NCBI RefSeq assembly: GCF_001890385.1
Contig: NZ_CP018221.1
Location: 731,501-795,500 of the forward strand
Source of the DNA: Tardibacter chloracetimidivorans
GTDB taxonomy: Bacteria; Pseudomonadota; Alphaproteobacteria; Sphingomonadales; Sphingomonadaceae
Direction: 5' to 3'
DNA: 64,000 bases
Below are positions 8,875-15,351 of the stretch, piece by piece. The translations under genes were made by a program, and so were the position numbers. The notes beneath the pieces were generated by a model, which saw only the letters and a program-made list of their open reading frames with translations, made no database searches and was not told the DNA's origin. Within the stretch, counting starts at the first letter, position 1. Every line of letters begins with the position of its first letter.

Positions 8875-8905
8875 GCGAACAGTTTAAACACAAGGACGAA
8901 GACAG

Positions 8906-9220
8906 ATGGACCTCACCGCACTGACCTGGGACAGCCCACGGCCCGGCCGGGTGACGAACGGAACTTCCTGCACCCACAGCGACCTCGGGACCTTTGAGCG
9001 CGATGGGAAGCCATACCGCTTTGAGGTCACCCGCTGGTTTGCCCCAGAGGTCCTGGGAGGTCGCCGCCGTGTCTCCTACGCTGTCGTGATCTTCCACAAG
9101 GGCCGTGCGGTTCCTGAGCGCTGCCTCAAGGCCGAGCGGGAGGCACTCGCCCGACATGGCCGCATCCGTGTCCAAGACGCGGCGACCTTCTGGTCCACCC
9201 AAGAAAACACGAAAGGCTAA
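8906..9220 (+). CDS. Hypothetical phage protein, first of the plus-strand cassette
   Basis: The 104-residue protein shows no known motif. It contains YRFEVTRWFAPEV and RRRVSYAVVIFHKGRAV, which read as an alternating beta-sheet domain followed by a basic helix (CLKAEREALARHGRIRVQ). ACAAGGAC lies upstream of the ATG. It heads a block of closely packed small genes transcribed rightward against the rest of the prophage, a setting typical of early or accessory genes. Confidence 0.65.
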   Translation: MDLTALTWDSPRPGRVTNGTSCTHSDLGTFERDGKPYRFEVTRWFAPEVLGGRRRVSYAVVIFHKGRAVPERCLKAEREALARHGRIRVQDAATFWSTQENTKG

Positions 9221-9224
9221 TCCA

Positions 9225-9614
9225 ATGGGACGTTCAGTTTCCTCTCCGTCCAACGCCGTGGTCGCCTACAACACCTGGGAGGCCGACGAGGACGCAGACT
9301 TCCAGTGGGACGTCATCGACGACCTGGTGAACTATGCGCCCACCCTCTGGCCCTCTCTGACCCCTTGCGACCGCTGGCTGGACCGCGAAGACCATGCAGT
9401 CCTCGAAAACGATCACGCCTATGTGGGCGTCTCGGAATACTGCGGCCTGGTCGCCTACTGGATCGTCGCAAAGGACGACACGGACAACGCTGGTCTGGCA
9501 GAGCGCTGGGTTGCCCAAGTCGCCCCTAAGTTCGTCGAGACCTTTGGCCGCCTTCGCCGCCTCGGGACCTTCAGCAACGGCGAGGCAGTCTTCGAGGTGG
9601 CCAATGCAGCTTGA
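9225..9614 (+). CDS. Hypothetical acidic phage protein
   Basis: The 129-residue protein starts MGRSVSSPSNAVVAYNTWE four bases after the previous stop. It is acidic, with DEDADFQWDVIDDLVNYAPTL, and has a central hydrophobic strand EYCGLVAYWIVAK. No family is recognised. Small acidic early phage proteins often bind host proteins, but nothing in this sequence shows that directly. Confidence 0.65.
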   Translation: MGRSVSSPSNAVVAYNTWEADEDADFQWDVIDDLVNYAPTLWPSLTPCDRWLDREDHAVLENDHAYVGVSEYCGLVAYWIVAKDDTDNAGLAERWVAQVAPKFVETFGRLRRLGTFSNGEAVFEVANAA

Positions 9615-9744
9615 TCGTAAAGCCATCGCTACCGCCCTCGCCAAGGCCCAGGCCTTCAAACAGTGCGGAAAGGACCAGGAAGCCAGCCAATGGGCGAAGG
9701 AGCTGGTCCGCCTCCTCGAATGCCATGACATCCTGAAAGACTGA
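9604..9744 (+). CDS. Small helical phage protein
   Basis: The 46-residue protein MQLDRKAIATALAKAQAFKQ... is predicted to be entirely helical. Its ATG overlaps the end of the preceding gene by 11 bases, which points to translational coupling. Function unknown. Confidence 0.55.
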   Translation: MQLDRKAIATALAKAQAFKQCGKDQEASQWAKELVRLLECHDILKD

Positions 9745-9759
9745 AAGGAACACCATCAC

Positions 9760-9951
9760 ATGATCACCATCACCCAGCTCCGCCAGGCACTCGCTGGCAC
9801 AATCGTTCGCCTCAAGGCTGGCCGGAATGGCTATGAGGTCCTGGTCGGCGACGTCTCGATCTTCAGCACCCTAAGCCTCCAGAAGGCCGCTGAGATAGCC
9901 ATCAACCACGCACGGGCTTTGAGCGCACAGAGCGCCCTTCGCACGTCCTGA
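9760..9951 (+). CDS. Small phage protein of unknown function
   Basis: The 63-residue protein begins MITITQLRQALAGTIVRLKA with AAAGGAA upstream of the ATG. A helix is followed by a short beta region (YEVLVGDVSIFSTLSL) and a second helix (QKAAEIAINHARAL). No family recognised. Confidence 0.6.
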   Translation: MITITQLRQALAGTIVRLKAGRNGYEVLVGDVSIFSTLSLQKAAEIAINHARALSAQSALRTS

Positions 9952-9953
9952 CG

Positions 9954-9978
9954 CTACACAATCGGCAATAATCCACAC
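9954..9978 (+). promoter_or_regulatory. Predicted phage-RNAP promoter inside the plus-strand cassette
   Basis: The plus strand reads CTACACAATCGGCAATAATC then CACAC, a near-perfect fit to the proposed consensus. It lies in the gap after the 9951 stop and ends 17 bases before the next start. It is in the direction of the cassette, unlike most other copies, which serve minus-strand operons. Confidence 0.65.
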
Positions 9979-9995
9979 AAGGGAACGATACGACC

Positions 9996-10406
9996 ATGGC
10001 AAAGCGCAGAAACATCCACACCGTCTCCTTCAGCGGCCAGACGTTTACACGGACCAGCGCCTCCAGGACCTATGCGTACCTGGTCGTTGGCAAGCGTTCC
10101 TTCCTGGACGCTCTGTCCCGTGCGGGCCGGATCGAAGACACGGACGCCAGCAACTATCGCTACTGGGAGAAGCACAACCCCGAGCGCCTCTCGGGCTATT
10201 CGGACGTGAAGGACTACCAGGAGAAGCGCCGCGAACAGCGCCTCAAGGCCGTCCAGGCCGCAAAGGACGAAGGGTTCTACGACAGGTTCGAAGCGCTGGC
10301 TTGGTGCAGCCGGAAGGACCTCGCGGAGAAGCAGGCCCACGCGCACCGCAAGTTCTACATTGAGGTGACGATCCTGCCGGTCGCCGTCGAGACGAAGGGG
10401 AGCTGA
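9996..10406 (+). CDS. Hypothetical basic phage protein
   Basis: The 136-residue protein begins MAKRRNIHTVSFSGQTFTR and is basic. Aromatic residues occur as NYRYWEKHN and FYDRFEALAWC. A long charged helix runs through about residues 65-110 (VKDYQEKRREQRLKAVQAAK). It is the first gene behind the predicted internal phage promoter. No known family. Confidence 0.65.
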   Translation: MAKRRNIHTVSFSGQTFTRTSASRTYAYLVVGKRSFLDALSRAGRIEDTDASNYRYWEKHNPERLSGYSDVKDYQEKRREQRLKAVQAAKDEGFYDRFEALAWCSRKDLAEKQAHAHRKFYIEVTILPVAVETKGS

Positions 10407-10411
10407 ACGCG

Positions 10412-11041
10412 ATGCCTCTCAGTCTCACCGATCTCGCCGTTGTGTCCTCCCAGCACCCAACGCGCGAAAGCTGGCTCAACGCCTTCACAGCGGCCGCTCG
10501 GCCACACTTCGACCGGGTGGGCTTCCCCCTGCCCTCTGAGGTCCGCAGCTCCATCGGGTTCCCCTCCAAGGGCGCTAGGTCCAAGGTGATTGGCGAATGC
10601 TGGTCGAACGCTGTCTCAGAGGATGGCCACTTCGAGATATTCCTTCGGCCCTCCATGCAGTCGGACGCCTCTAGGATCGCGGACGTCCTCACCCATGAGC
10701 TGGTCCACGCCGCCGTGGGCCTTGAAGCCAAGCACGGCCGGAAGTTCGCCAAGTGCGCCACGGCCCTGGGATTGACCGGGAAGATGACCGCAACGGTCGC
10801 CGGGCCTGAATGGCACGTTTGGGCCGATCCGATCCTCGCGTCCCTCGGGCCTCTCCCTGGGGCGGCCCTGGGCGACCTTCAGCTCTCCTCAGGTGGCAAG
10901 AAGCAGACCACACGCATGTTGAAGCTGGAATGTGACCAGTGCGGCTTCAGCTGCCGGACGACCGCCAAGCACATTGAGGCACACGAGGACGGCCTTACGT
11001 GCCCTGTGCCCGACTGTGACGGCAATCTTCAGCGCTCCTAA
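10412..11041 (+). CDS. SprT-like zinc metallopeptidase with C-terminal zinc ribbon
   Basis: The 209-residue protein has a SprT/wss1-like catalytic segment at about residues 95-112: THELVHAAVGLEAKHGRKF, supplying the HExxH-type zinc site and the downstream His. The C-terminus has two CxxC-type pairs (CDQCGFSC and CPVPDC), a zinc ribbon as in other SprT-like proteins. Eukaryotic relatives (Spartan, Wss1) clear DNA-protein crosslinks. A phage version could act on proteins bound to DNA or on host factors, which is inference. It lies five bases after the previous gene. Confidence 0.75.
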   Translation: MPLSLTDLAVVSSQHPTRESWLNAFTAAARPHFDRVGFPLPSEVRSSIGFPSKGARSKVIGECWSNAVSEDGHFEIFLRPSMQSDASRIADVLTHELVHAAVGLEAKHGRKFAKCATALGLTGKMTATVAGPEWHVWADPILASLGPLPGAALGDLQLSSGGKKQTTRMLKLECDQCGFSCRTTAKHIEAHEDGLTCPVPDCDGNLQRS

Positions 11042-11080
11042 CCAACCCTTAACGCATTCTATCGAAAGGATCATTTCATC

Positions 11081-11563
11081 ATGGGTATCTGTTCTTCTAT
11101 CGCCGCTGTCGGCCTCCACCTCGCCTCCATTCACGCCCCTGGGCACTACACGACCGTGGAGACGCAGTCGGTCGCCTCAACGCCAGCGCCAGGAGCCCAA
11201 GGCAGCGCGGCGCTGTCCATCAGCCAGGAGGTGCGCCGCAGCTACAACAACGCCAACCCTGGGCTCTACGCCAGGTGCAACAGCGGCATTCAGGTCGGGG
11301 GCTACTACAACAGCGAAAGGAACTTCACGGCCTATGCGTCCTATGTGAAGGACCTCAGGATCGTCGGGCCTGTAAGCGCCTGGGGCGCGGTCGGCCTCGC
11401 AACGGGCTATGAGCGCCACCGGATCACGCCTATCGCCCTGGTGGGCGGGAAGCTGGACCTCGGGGACCGGCTGGCCCTTCGGGTAGGCTATGCGCCCAAG
11501 GTGGCCAAGGCCAACGACACGCACCTTGTCCACTTCGCGCTGGAATGGAGGCTGGGCCGGTGA
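11081..11563 (+). CDS. Probable outer-membrane beta-barrel protein
   Basis: The 160-residue protein has a hydrophobic N-terminus (MGICSSIAAVGLHLASIHA) that may be a weak signal peptide. From residue 50 it shows alternating strands ending in aromatics: GLYARCNSGIQVGGYYNS, FTAYASYVKDL, ALRVGYAPKVA, HLVHFALEWRLGR. The final strand is the usual outer-membrane signature. Small eight-strand barrels of this kind are found in phages. A role in changing the host surface against further infection is possible but not shown. AAAGGA precedes the start. Confidence 0.6.
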   Translation: MGICSSIAAVGLHLASIHAPGHYTTVETQSVASTPAPGAQGSAALSISQEVRRSYNNANPGLYARCNSGIQVGGYYNSERNFTAYASYVKDLRIVGPVSAWGAVGLATGYERHRITPIALVGGKLDLGDRLALRVGYAPKVAKANDTHLVHFALEWRLGR

Positions 11564-11820
11564 CCGCCCTCAACGATATTCATTCCGTCTCGCGGGGATC
11601 GTTCGGCCGCCACCCGGACGTGCTGATCGTTACGGGCGAGCATGGGGAGCTGGCCACATTCGAAAGAATGGGGCTTGATAGCTGCCTCAAGCCTCAGGAC
11701 GCGGCCGAAGCGAAGGCGCACCCGTGGTTCTTCACCGGCTCCCCGTTCGGTCCCGAGATTGTGGGTTTGGCCTGGGAGCGTCACTCTGTCCGTGGCGGGA
11801 GGATCGGGGAGAAAAGGTGA
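11560..11820 (+). CDS. Hypothetical phage protein, GTG start
   Basis: The 86-residue protein starts at GTG 11560, overlapping the previous TGA by GTGA, which suggests coupled translation. It contains HPDVLIVTGEHGELATFERMG and PWFFTGSPFGPEIVGLAWER. No family is recognised. The next gene overlaps its TGA in the same manner. Confidence 0.55.
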   Translation: MTALNDIHSVSRGSFGRHPDVLIVTGEHGELATFERMGLDSCLKPQDAAEAKAHPWFFTGSPFGPEIVGLAWERHSVRGGRIGEKR

Positions 11821-11984
11821 TGTGGCTGTCTTGGATCGTCGAACGGTATACGAAACGAGCATTAGGACGGCCTCAGCCTGAAAAGGTGGACGTCATGTGT
11901 CGAACTAAAGGTGGGCGGGAGTTCAGGCCGTTTAGCATTGAATGGCGAGGATCAACGCTAATCCTATGTGAGAATGAGGAATAA
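11820..11984 (+). CDS. Small hypothetical phage protein
   Basis: The 54-residue protein MWLSWIVERYTKRALGRPQP... has an aromatic amphipathic N-terminal helix and a CRTKGGREFRPF beta hairpin. Its ATG overlaps the preceding TGA. Unknown function. Confidence 0.5.
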   Translation: MWLSWIVERYTKRALGRPQPEKVDVMCRTKGGREFRPFSIEWRGSTLILCENEE

Positions 11985-11989
11985 GGACT

Positions 11990-12064
11990 GTGACCGATAA
12001 CTTCGTAATCCTGTGGACCATCATCGCCCTGGTCGGCCTGATCACTGGCTTCATATCGGATTGA
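11990..12064 (+). CDS. 24-residue single-pass membrane microprotein
   Basis: A GTG start at 11990, preceded by AAGGA, gives a 24-residue peptide with one hydrophobic segment, NFVILWTIIALVGLITGFI, and a charged SD end. It lies in frame-tight packing between two other small genes. The composition and Shine-Dalgarno support translation. Function unknown. Confidence 0.4.
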   Translation: MTDNFVILWTIIALVGLITGFISD

Positions 12065-12072
12065 GCCCGCAC

Positions 12073-12249
12073 ATGACACGTCACCCCAGCAACGAAGAGC
12101 TGCGGAACGCCTACTCAACGGCCGGACAGGTCCTCAGGGCCATCGACCTCACATGGGCGGCAGCTCGCCCTGGGGAGCATCGACCACCACCGGCCGAAAG
12201 GGACCGCCTGTTCCGCGCCACCATCACGAGGCCCAGCCATGACACATAG
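12073..12249 (+). CDS. Small hypothetical phage protein
   Basis: The 58-residue protein MTRHPSNEELRNAYSTAGQV... has an N-terminal helix and a Pro/Arg-rich tail. Its end overlaps the next start by 11 bases. No motif recognised. Confidence 0.45.
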   Translation: MTRHPSNEELRNAYSTAGQVLRAIDLTWAAARPGEHRPPPAERDRLFRATITRPSHDT

Positions 12250-12532
12250 CACCATCGACCAGCACTATATTGTCGTTTACACGAAGGATAACACGAACCT
12301 GTCAGCCCCTCTCCGCCCTCCAGCCGCAAAGGACTTCGAGAACCAGGTGCAAGCCCTGGGCTTCACCACGCGGGTCTATCGGGCGCTGGAGGTCACATGG
12401 TCCACCAACGGCGGCCGGGAGCGCTCAGGTCCGCTGCCAGCCCCCAAGGCCCATGAGCTGCTGAAGGAACTCCTCGCCCTCGGCTACAACGATGCGGCCA
12501 CCCATCCCGTGGAGGCGACTATTCCTGCCTGA
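12239..12532 (+). CDS. Hypothetical phage protein
   Basis: The 97-residue protein begins MTHSTIDQHYIVVYTKDNTN. It has a beta-strand (YIVVYTK), a helix (AKDFENQVQALGF), strands around RVYRALEVTWS, and a final helix (KAHELLKELLALGY). The alternation resembles a small alpha-beta fold, but I cannot assign a family. It is the last gene before an intrinsic terminator. Confidence 0.55.
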   Translation: MTHSTIDQHYIVVYTKDNTNLSAPLRPPAAKDFENQVQALGFTTRVYRALEVTWSTNGGRERSGPLPAPKAHELLKELLALGYNDAATHPVEATIPA

Positions 12533-12564
12533 CTGTTTACTATTCGTTCACTACGTCGCTATTA

Positions 12565-12597
12565 CCCCTGAGGGACTTAATGTTTCTCAGGGGTTTT
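12565..12597 (+). terminator. Intrinsic terminator that also carries the next gene's ribosome site
   Basis: CCCCTGAG (12565-12572) pairs with CTCAGGGG (12586-12593) around a 13-base loop and is followed by TTTT. The CAGGGG of the right arm lies 8-13 bases before the ATG at 12602 and could be its Shine-Dalgarno, so the structure may both stop transcription and mask translation. Confidence 0.75.
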
Positions 12598-12601
12598 CTG
12601 T

Positions 12602-13018
12602 ATGCTTGCGCTGCGTCTCACTTTACTTCCTCTCGCCTTGATCGTTTCATCCCCAGCTATCGCCGGTCAATCCTTCGCGGCCTATGAGGGCCAGGGCGCT
12701 TACCAGGAGGGGACCGGAGGCTCCAGGATCACCAAGCACGGGATCGACTATTGGACGAACGGCACCCCTCCCCGCCGCTTCCAGCTCCTGGGGTTCCTGA
12801 CGGACAAGCGCCGGGACAACAATCTCGTTCCTGACGTCGTCGGCTCCAAGGGCGTAGCCAAGGCGGCCATCAAGCACGGAGGGGACGCGGTGGTCATGCT
12901 GGGAACCAAGGGCGAGGTGATCGGCCTCCTCGGGGGCGCGGTCAGCCCCAACATGGGCTACGGGGCAGTCGTCCGGGACAAGGTCACCGTTCTGGCCGTC
13001 GTCAAATACCTGGATTAA
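12602..13018 (+). CDS. Secreted phage-encoded protein of unknown function
   Basis: The 138-residue protein has a classical signal peptide (MLALRLTLLPLALIVSSPAIAG, cleavage near residue 22). The mature part contains YWTNGTPPRRFQLLGFLTD and then GSKGVAKAAIKHGGDAVVML, a glycine-rich alpha-beta pattern of the kind seen in small periplasmic proteins. No enzyme motif is evident. An exported protein expressed from a separate unit behind a terminator suggests an effect on the infected or lysogenic cell, for instance envelope modification. That role is inferred. Confidence 0.6.
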   Translation: MLALRLTLLPLALIVSSPAIAGQSFAAYEGQGAYQEGTGGSRITKHGIDYWTNGTPPRRFQLLGFLTDKRRDNNLVPDVVGSKGVAKAAIKHGGDAVVMLGTKGEVIGLLGGAVSPNMGYGAVVRDKVTVLAVVKYLD

Positions 13019-13235
13019 CTAGACACCTTCACCCACGGTTAACGGACTGGACACGAAAGTTAAGGGCACACACGCACTGAGGCCCAGCGGGGGATGGGCA
13101 GCGTGTGGCGCGAAACGCTAACCCCAAGCATGTGAGACATTTTCGCACTGTCCTACATGCTCCGGGCTGGCGTATGGGAACAAACCGCGAACATGCGGGT
13201 CGTGTGTGGATCATAGCGAGAGCCGAGGTGTCTTG

Positions 13236-13508
13236 ATGGTGACGAATATGTTGAGTGTACCGCTGTCGGAAGGTGTCGCCGAGAACATGGGCGACGGAAT
13301 GTACATTGTGCGCCAGGAGGTCGACGGGGAACCCCAAGCCGTCAATCTGACCGTGGCTGATATGTGGAAGATGCTCCAGAATGCCCTGGGAGGCCTCATG
13401 GAGGCTCAATGGCCCTCGGGGCTACCAAAGGAGTCTGAAGAGCGGATCGCCTCTCCTGACCCACTTTCCGGGCAGATGGGAGGCCATTCGTTCCGACGAG
13501 CAGCCTGA
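13236..13508 (+). CDS. Hypothetical phage protein at the cassette end
   Basis: The 90-residue protein starts MVTNMLSVPLSEGVAENMGD; GAGG lies about nine bases before this ATG. An in-frame GTG at 13206 is possible but lacks a ribosome site. The sequence YIVRQEVDGEPQAVNLTVAD suggests a short beta meander followed by a helix (MWKMLQNALGGLMEA). The 217 bases before it are non-coding and contain AGCATGT/ACATGCT inverted arms (about 13127-13161). Unknown function. Confidence 0.5.
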   Translation: MVTNMLSVPLSEGVAENMGDGMYIVRQEVDGEPQAVNLTVADMWKMLQNALGGLMEAQWPSGLPKESEERIASPDPLSGQMGGHSFRRAA

Positions 13509-13519
13509 AGGTCGAAAAG

Positions 13520-13555
13520 AAACCCCCAAGGCCCGTTAAGAGGCTATGGGGGTTT
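13520..13555. terminator. Bidirectional terminator between convergent operons
   Basis: AAACCCCC (13520-13527) pairs with GGGGGTTT (13548-13555). Thymines follow on both strands (GTTTGCTATTT rightward, TTTCTTTTCG leftward). It separates the rightward cassette from leftward genes and fits termination in both directions. Confidence 0.8.
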
Positions 13556-13573
13556 GCTATTTGGTGTGGCGGA

Positions 13574-13804
13574 CTATTCGTCCATGAACCACCAGTCGAG
13601 GAAGTCCAGAACGTCCTCCACCGCGAAGGCGAACGCCTCCGGGTAGCCTATGGCCAGCCCAGGCGTCGTCCAACGGAACGAAGCCCAAATCCAGAAGGCA
13701 TGGAGGAACAGGACGGCCAGCGCCGACGAGACCAGAAGGATCACCGGGACGCAGACGAAGACCGCCACGGCCAGAAGGAGGCGGAGAGAGCGGAAGAGCG
13801 TCAC
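13574..13804 (-). CDS. Small two-helix membrane protein
   Basis: The 76-residue protein has a long hydrophobic N-terminal half (LLLAVAVFVCVPVILLVSSA, continuing AVLFLHAFWIWA), enough for one or two membrane spans, and an acidic aromatic end (VLDFLDWWFMDE). It overlaps the next gene upstream by four bases. It could be a second holin/antiholin or an envelope protein. The sequence does not decide. Confidence 0.55.
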   Translation of the reverse strand: MTLFRSLRLLLAVAVFVCVPVILLVSSALAVLFLHAFWIWASFRWTTPGLAIGYPEAFAFAVEDVLDFLDWWFMDE

Positions 13805-14511
13805 AGAACGAACTCCTCGGCTATATCCCGTACAAATCGCTCCACAGGGGCCTTCCGGGACGCGCGGGACAGAGGGTAGCCCTCCGCCTGCTCCAGCTCC
13901 TCTTGAAGCATCGCCAGAGCCCGCCAGGCCACCATGGCCGAATGGCGTAGCCCTTTGTCGTCCAGCTTCCCACGGTCGACCAGGTGACGCATGATCTTGT
14001 TGGCATGGTCGGTCGACTTGTCGCGGTCCCAGTGCATCCCCTTCTCCGGGTGATGCTGGGCGGTTGAGGCATGGGACAGACGGGCCACCTCGGCCAAGGC
14101 GTTCGGGAAGTAGTCCAGGAGGCCTTCGGCCATGGGGTACTCTTGGCGCTTGGCGGCGTCGTCGGGGAGCGACGGCTGTTGAGAGAAGGAGGTGGGCGTC
14201 AGCGTTAGGCCCACGCCGATGCTCGCCGTCCGCTTGGCGTTCCGTAGGCGGGGGTAACCTCCGAAGACGTGGTCGCCAGTTTCTGAATCAAAGTGCCGAT
14301 AAACAATGCGGCCTTTGTCCAAATACTTGACGCAAATCTTTGGGTCGGCCCAGCTGTCTCTGTTCATCCTGTGGAAAACAACCGGGGTTCCATCTTCCAG
14401 CTCCAGAAGCTTTGAGGTGTCGATAGGAAAAACCGTCTCTCGCTGACATTCCACCCTATCGCACTGACAGGCCGTGGGCCGCCGATTACAGGCGCTGCAC
14501 TTATTGCTCAT
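13801..14511 (-). CDS. dATP/dGTP diphosphohydrolase-domain protein (DUF5664-like)
   Basis: The 236-residue protein has a Cys-rich N-terminus (CSACNRRPTACQCDRVEC) that may bind zinc. From about residue 125 it has the phage DUF5664-type pattern: YPMAEGLLDYFPNALAEVARL, HPEKGMHWDRDKS, a helix with MRHLVDRG, then GLRHSAMVAWRALAMLQEEL. Members annotated dATP/dGTP diphosphohydrolase adjust nucleotide pools in phages. It follows the exonuclease region in a run of small genes. The fused zinc module is not usual in the family as I know it. Confidence 0.6.
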   Translation of the reverse strand: MSNKCSACNRRPTACQCDRVECQRETVFPIDTSKLLELEDGTPVVFHRMNRDSWADPKICVKYLDKGRIVYRHFDSETGDHVFGGYPRLRNAKRTASIGVGLTLTPTSFSQQPSLPDDAAKRQEYPMAEGLLDYFPNALAEVARLSHASTAQHHPEKGMHWDRDKSTDHANKIMRHLVDRGKLDDKGLRHSAMVAWRALAMLQEELEQAEGYPLSRASRKAPVERFVRDIAEEFVL

Positions 14512-14704
14512 CCGCGAACTCCTTCAGGAGGTCGATCAGGCGCTTGGCCTGTTCTTTCCCGATAATCACGTCATGGAGGTCATCGTCCTCGGTCACTTGG
14601 CCGAGACTGATCGCGTCACCCATGTCGATCACGGTCAGGGTGTCGAAGTCATCCTCGTCCAGGACCTGGGGAGGCTTTGGGCTCATCAGGGCGTTATCGC
14701 TCAT
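14501..14704 (-). CDS. Small acidic phage protein
   Basis: The 67-residue protein MSDNALMSPKPPQVLDEDDF... is strongly acidic and ends in a helix (KEQAKRLIDLLKEFADEQ). It overlaps the next gene by 11 bases. Function unknown. Confidence 0.55.
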   Translation of the reverse strand: MSDNALMSPKPPQVLDEDDFDTLTVIDMGDAISLGQVTEDDDLHDVIIGKEQAKRLIDLLKEFADEQ

Positions 14705-14718
14705 GGGTGCTGGTTTCC

Positions 14719-14949
14719 TCAGTTGTAGATTGTGCGGAGCTTCTGGGCTGCTCGCTCGAAGTCTTCCGCGTCGTCGATAAGATCGCGGGCAGTTACCTGG
14801 CTGAACTGGTAGAGCTTGCCCTCTGGGTATCCGGTAGGGCTGTGGACCATCAGCTCGATAGGTTGGCCTGAGGCCATAAGACCAGCCGCCAGCGACCGGA
14901 GGTTCCTCGCGGTGTCATCCAGTTGCTTTGCGCGGACTGTCGGGATCAT
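14719..14949 (-). CDS. Hypothetical phage protein
   Basis: The 76-residue protein MIPTVRAKQLDDTARNLRSL... consists of two helices around a short strand region (PIELMVHSPTGYPEGKLYQF). Its start overlaps the stop of the preceding gene by one base. Function unknown. Confidence 0.55.
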   Translation of the reverse strand: MIPTVRAKQLDDTARNLRSLAAGLMASGQPIELMVHSPTGYPEGKLYQFSQVTARDLIDDAEDFERAAQKLRTIYN

Positions 14950-15332
14950 CAGATAACGTCGATGCGCCCGGCCGGGGACGTCAGGGCTTCAGAGACCTTG
15001 GCCTCTTCGGCCGCAATGGCCTTATCGAACACGGCCAGGACCTCTTCGACCGTTTGGCCCATCCTGTCGTTGAAGTGCGGGAAGTATTCACCGGCAGCGG
15101 CGTCCAGGGCCTTGTGGGCTGGAGAATCAATACGCATGAACGCTAAGTCACCCTGAGCCAGGCAAACGGCCCCATGACCACAGGCGCAAAGCACCTCGTC
15201 GAGGTTGCGGGGATATAGTCCCTCATCCGTTAAACCGACGTAGTTGCCTTGCGTCCATCCCTTGTCGATCAGGAGCTGCTTGGCTTCCTTCAGGACCTGA
15301 ACGGTCGTCTTCTGCTGTGTCGTCTCAACCAT
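14949..15332 (-). CDS. DUF6197-like phage protein
   Basis: The 127-residue protein starts at MVETTQQKTTVQVLKEAKQL; earlier in-frame codons lie inside the exonuclease gene. The pattern LLIDKGWTQGNYVG, CACGHGAVCLAQG, FPHFNDRMGQTVEEVLAVFDKAI matches the family I know as DUF6197, found in actinobacteria and phages and of unknown function. The family's single-copy motifs (GWxQG, CxxGA, FND) are intact. Confidence 0.6.
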   Translation of the reverse strand: MVETTQQKTTVQVLKEAKQLLIDKGWTQGNYVGLTDEGLYPRNLDEVLCACGHGAVCLAQGDLAFMRIDSPAHKALDAAAGEYFPHFNDRMGQTVEEVLAVFDKAIAAEEAKVSEALTSPAGRIDVI

Positions 15333-15351
15333 GTTCGATTTGTTCTTTCTG

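Larger units (their letters stand above)
7795..8905. other. 1.1-kb control region without a convincing gene
   Basis: No open frame here has recognisable protein features. The region separates divergent operons. It holds AAGGGGCTTA-like repeats (about 7816-7830 and 7949-7983), an imperfect hairpin at 7983-8010 (GGTGATC against GATCACC), the minus promoter candidate 8046-8070, the operator candidate 8072-8093, a roughly 30-base direct repeat near 8188 and 8345, three ATTTCCGTG/AATCCGTG copies (about 8265, 8416 and 8582), and tandem promoter-like motifs at 8833-8874. It could combine transcription control with a replication origin. Confidence 0.6.
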
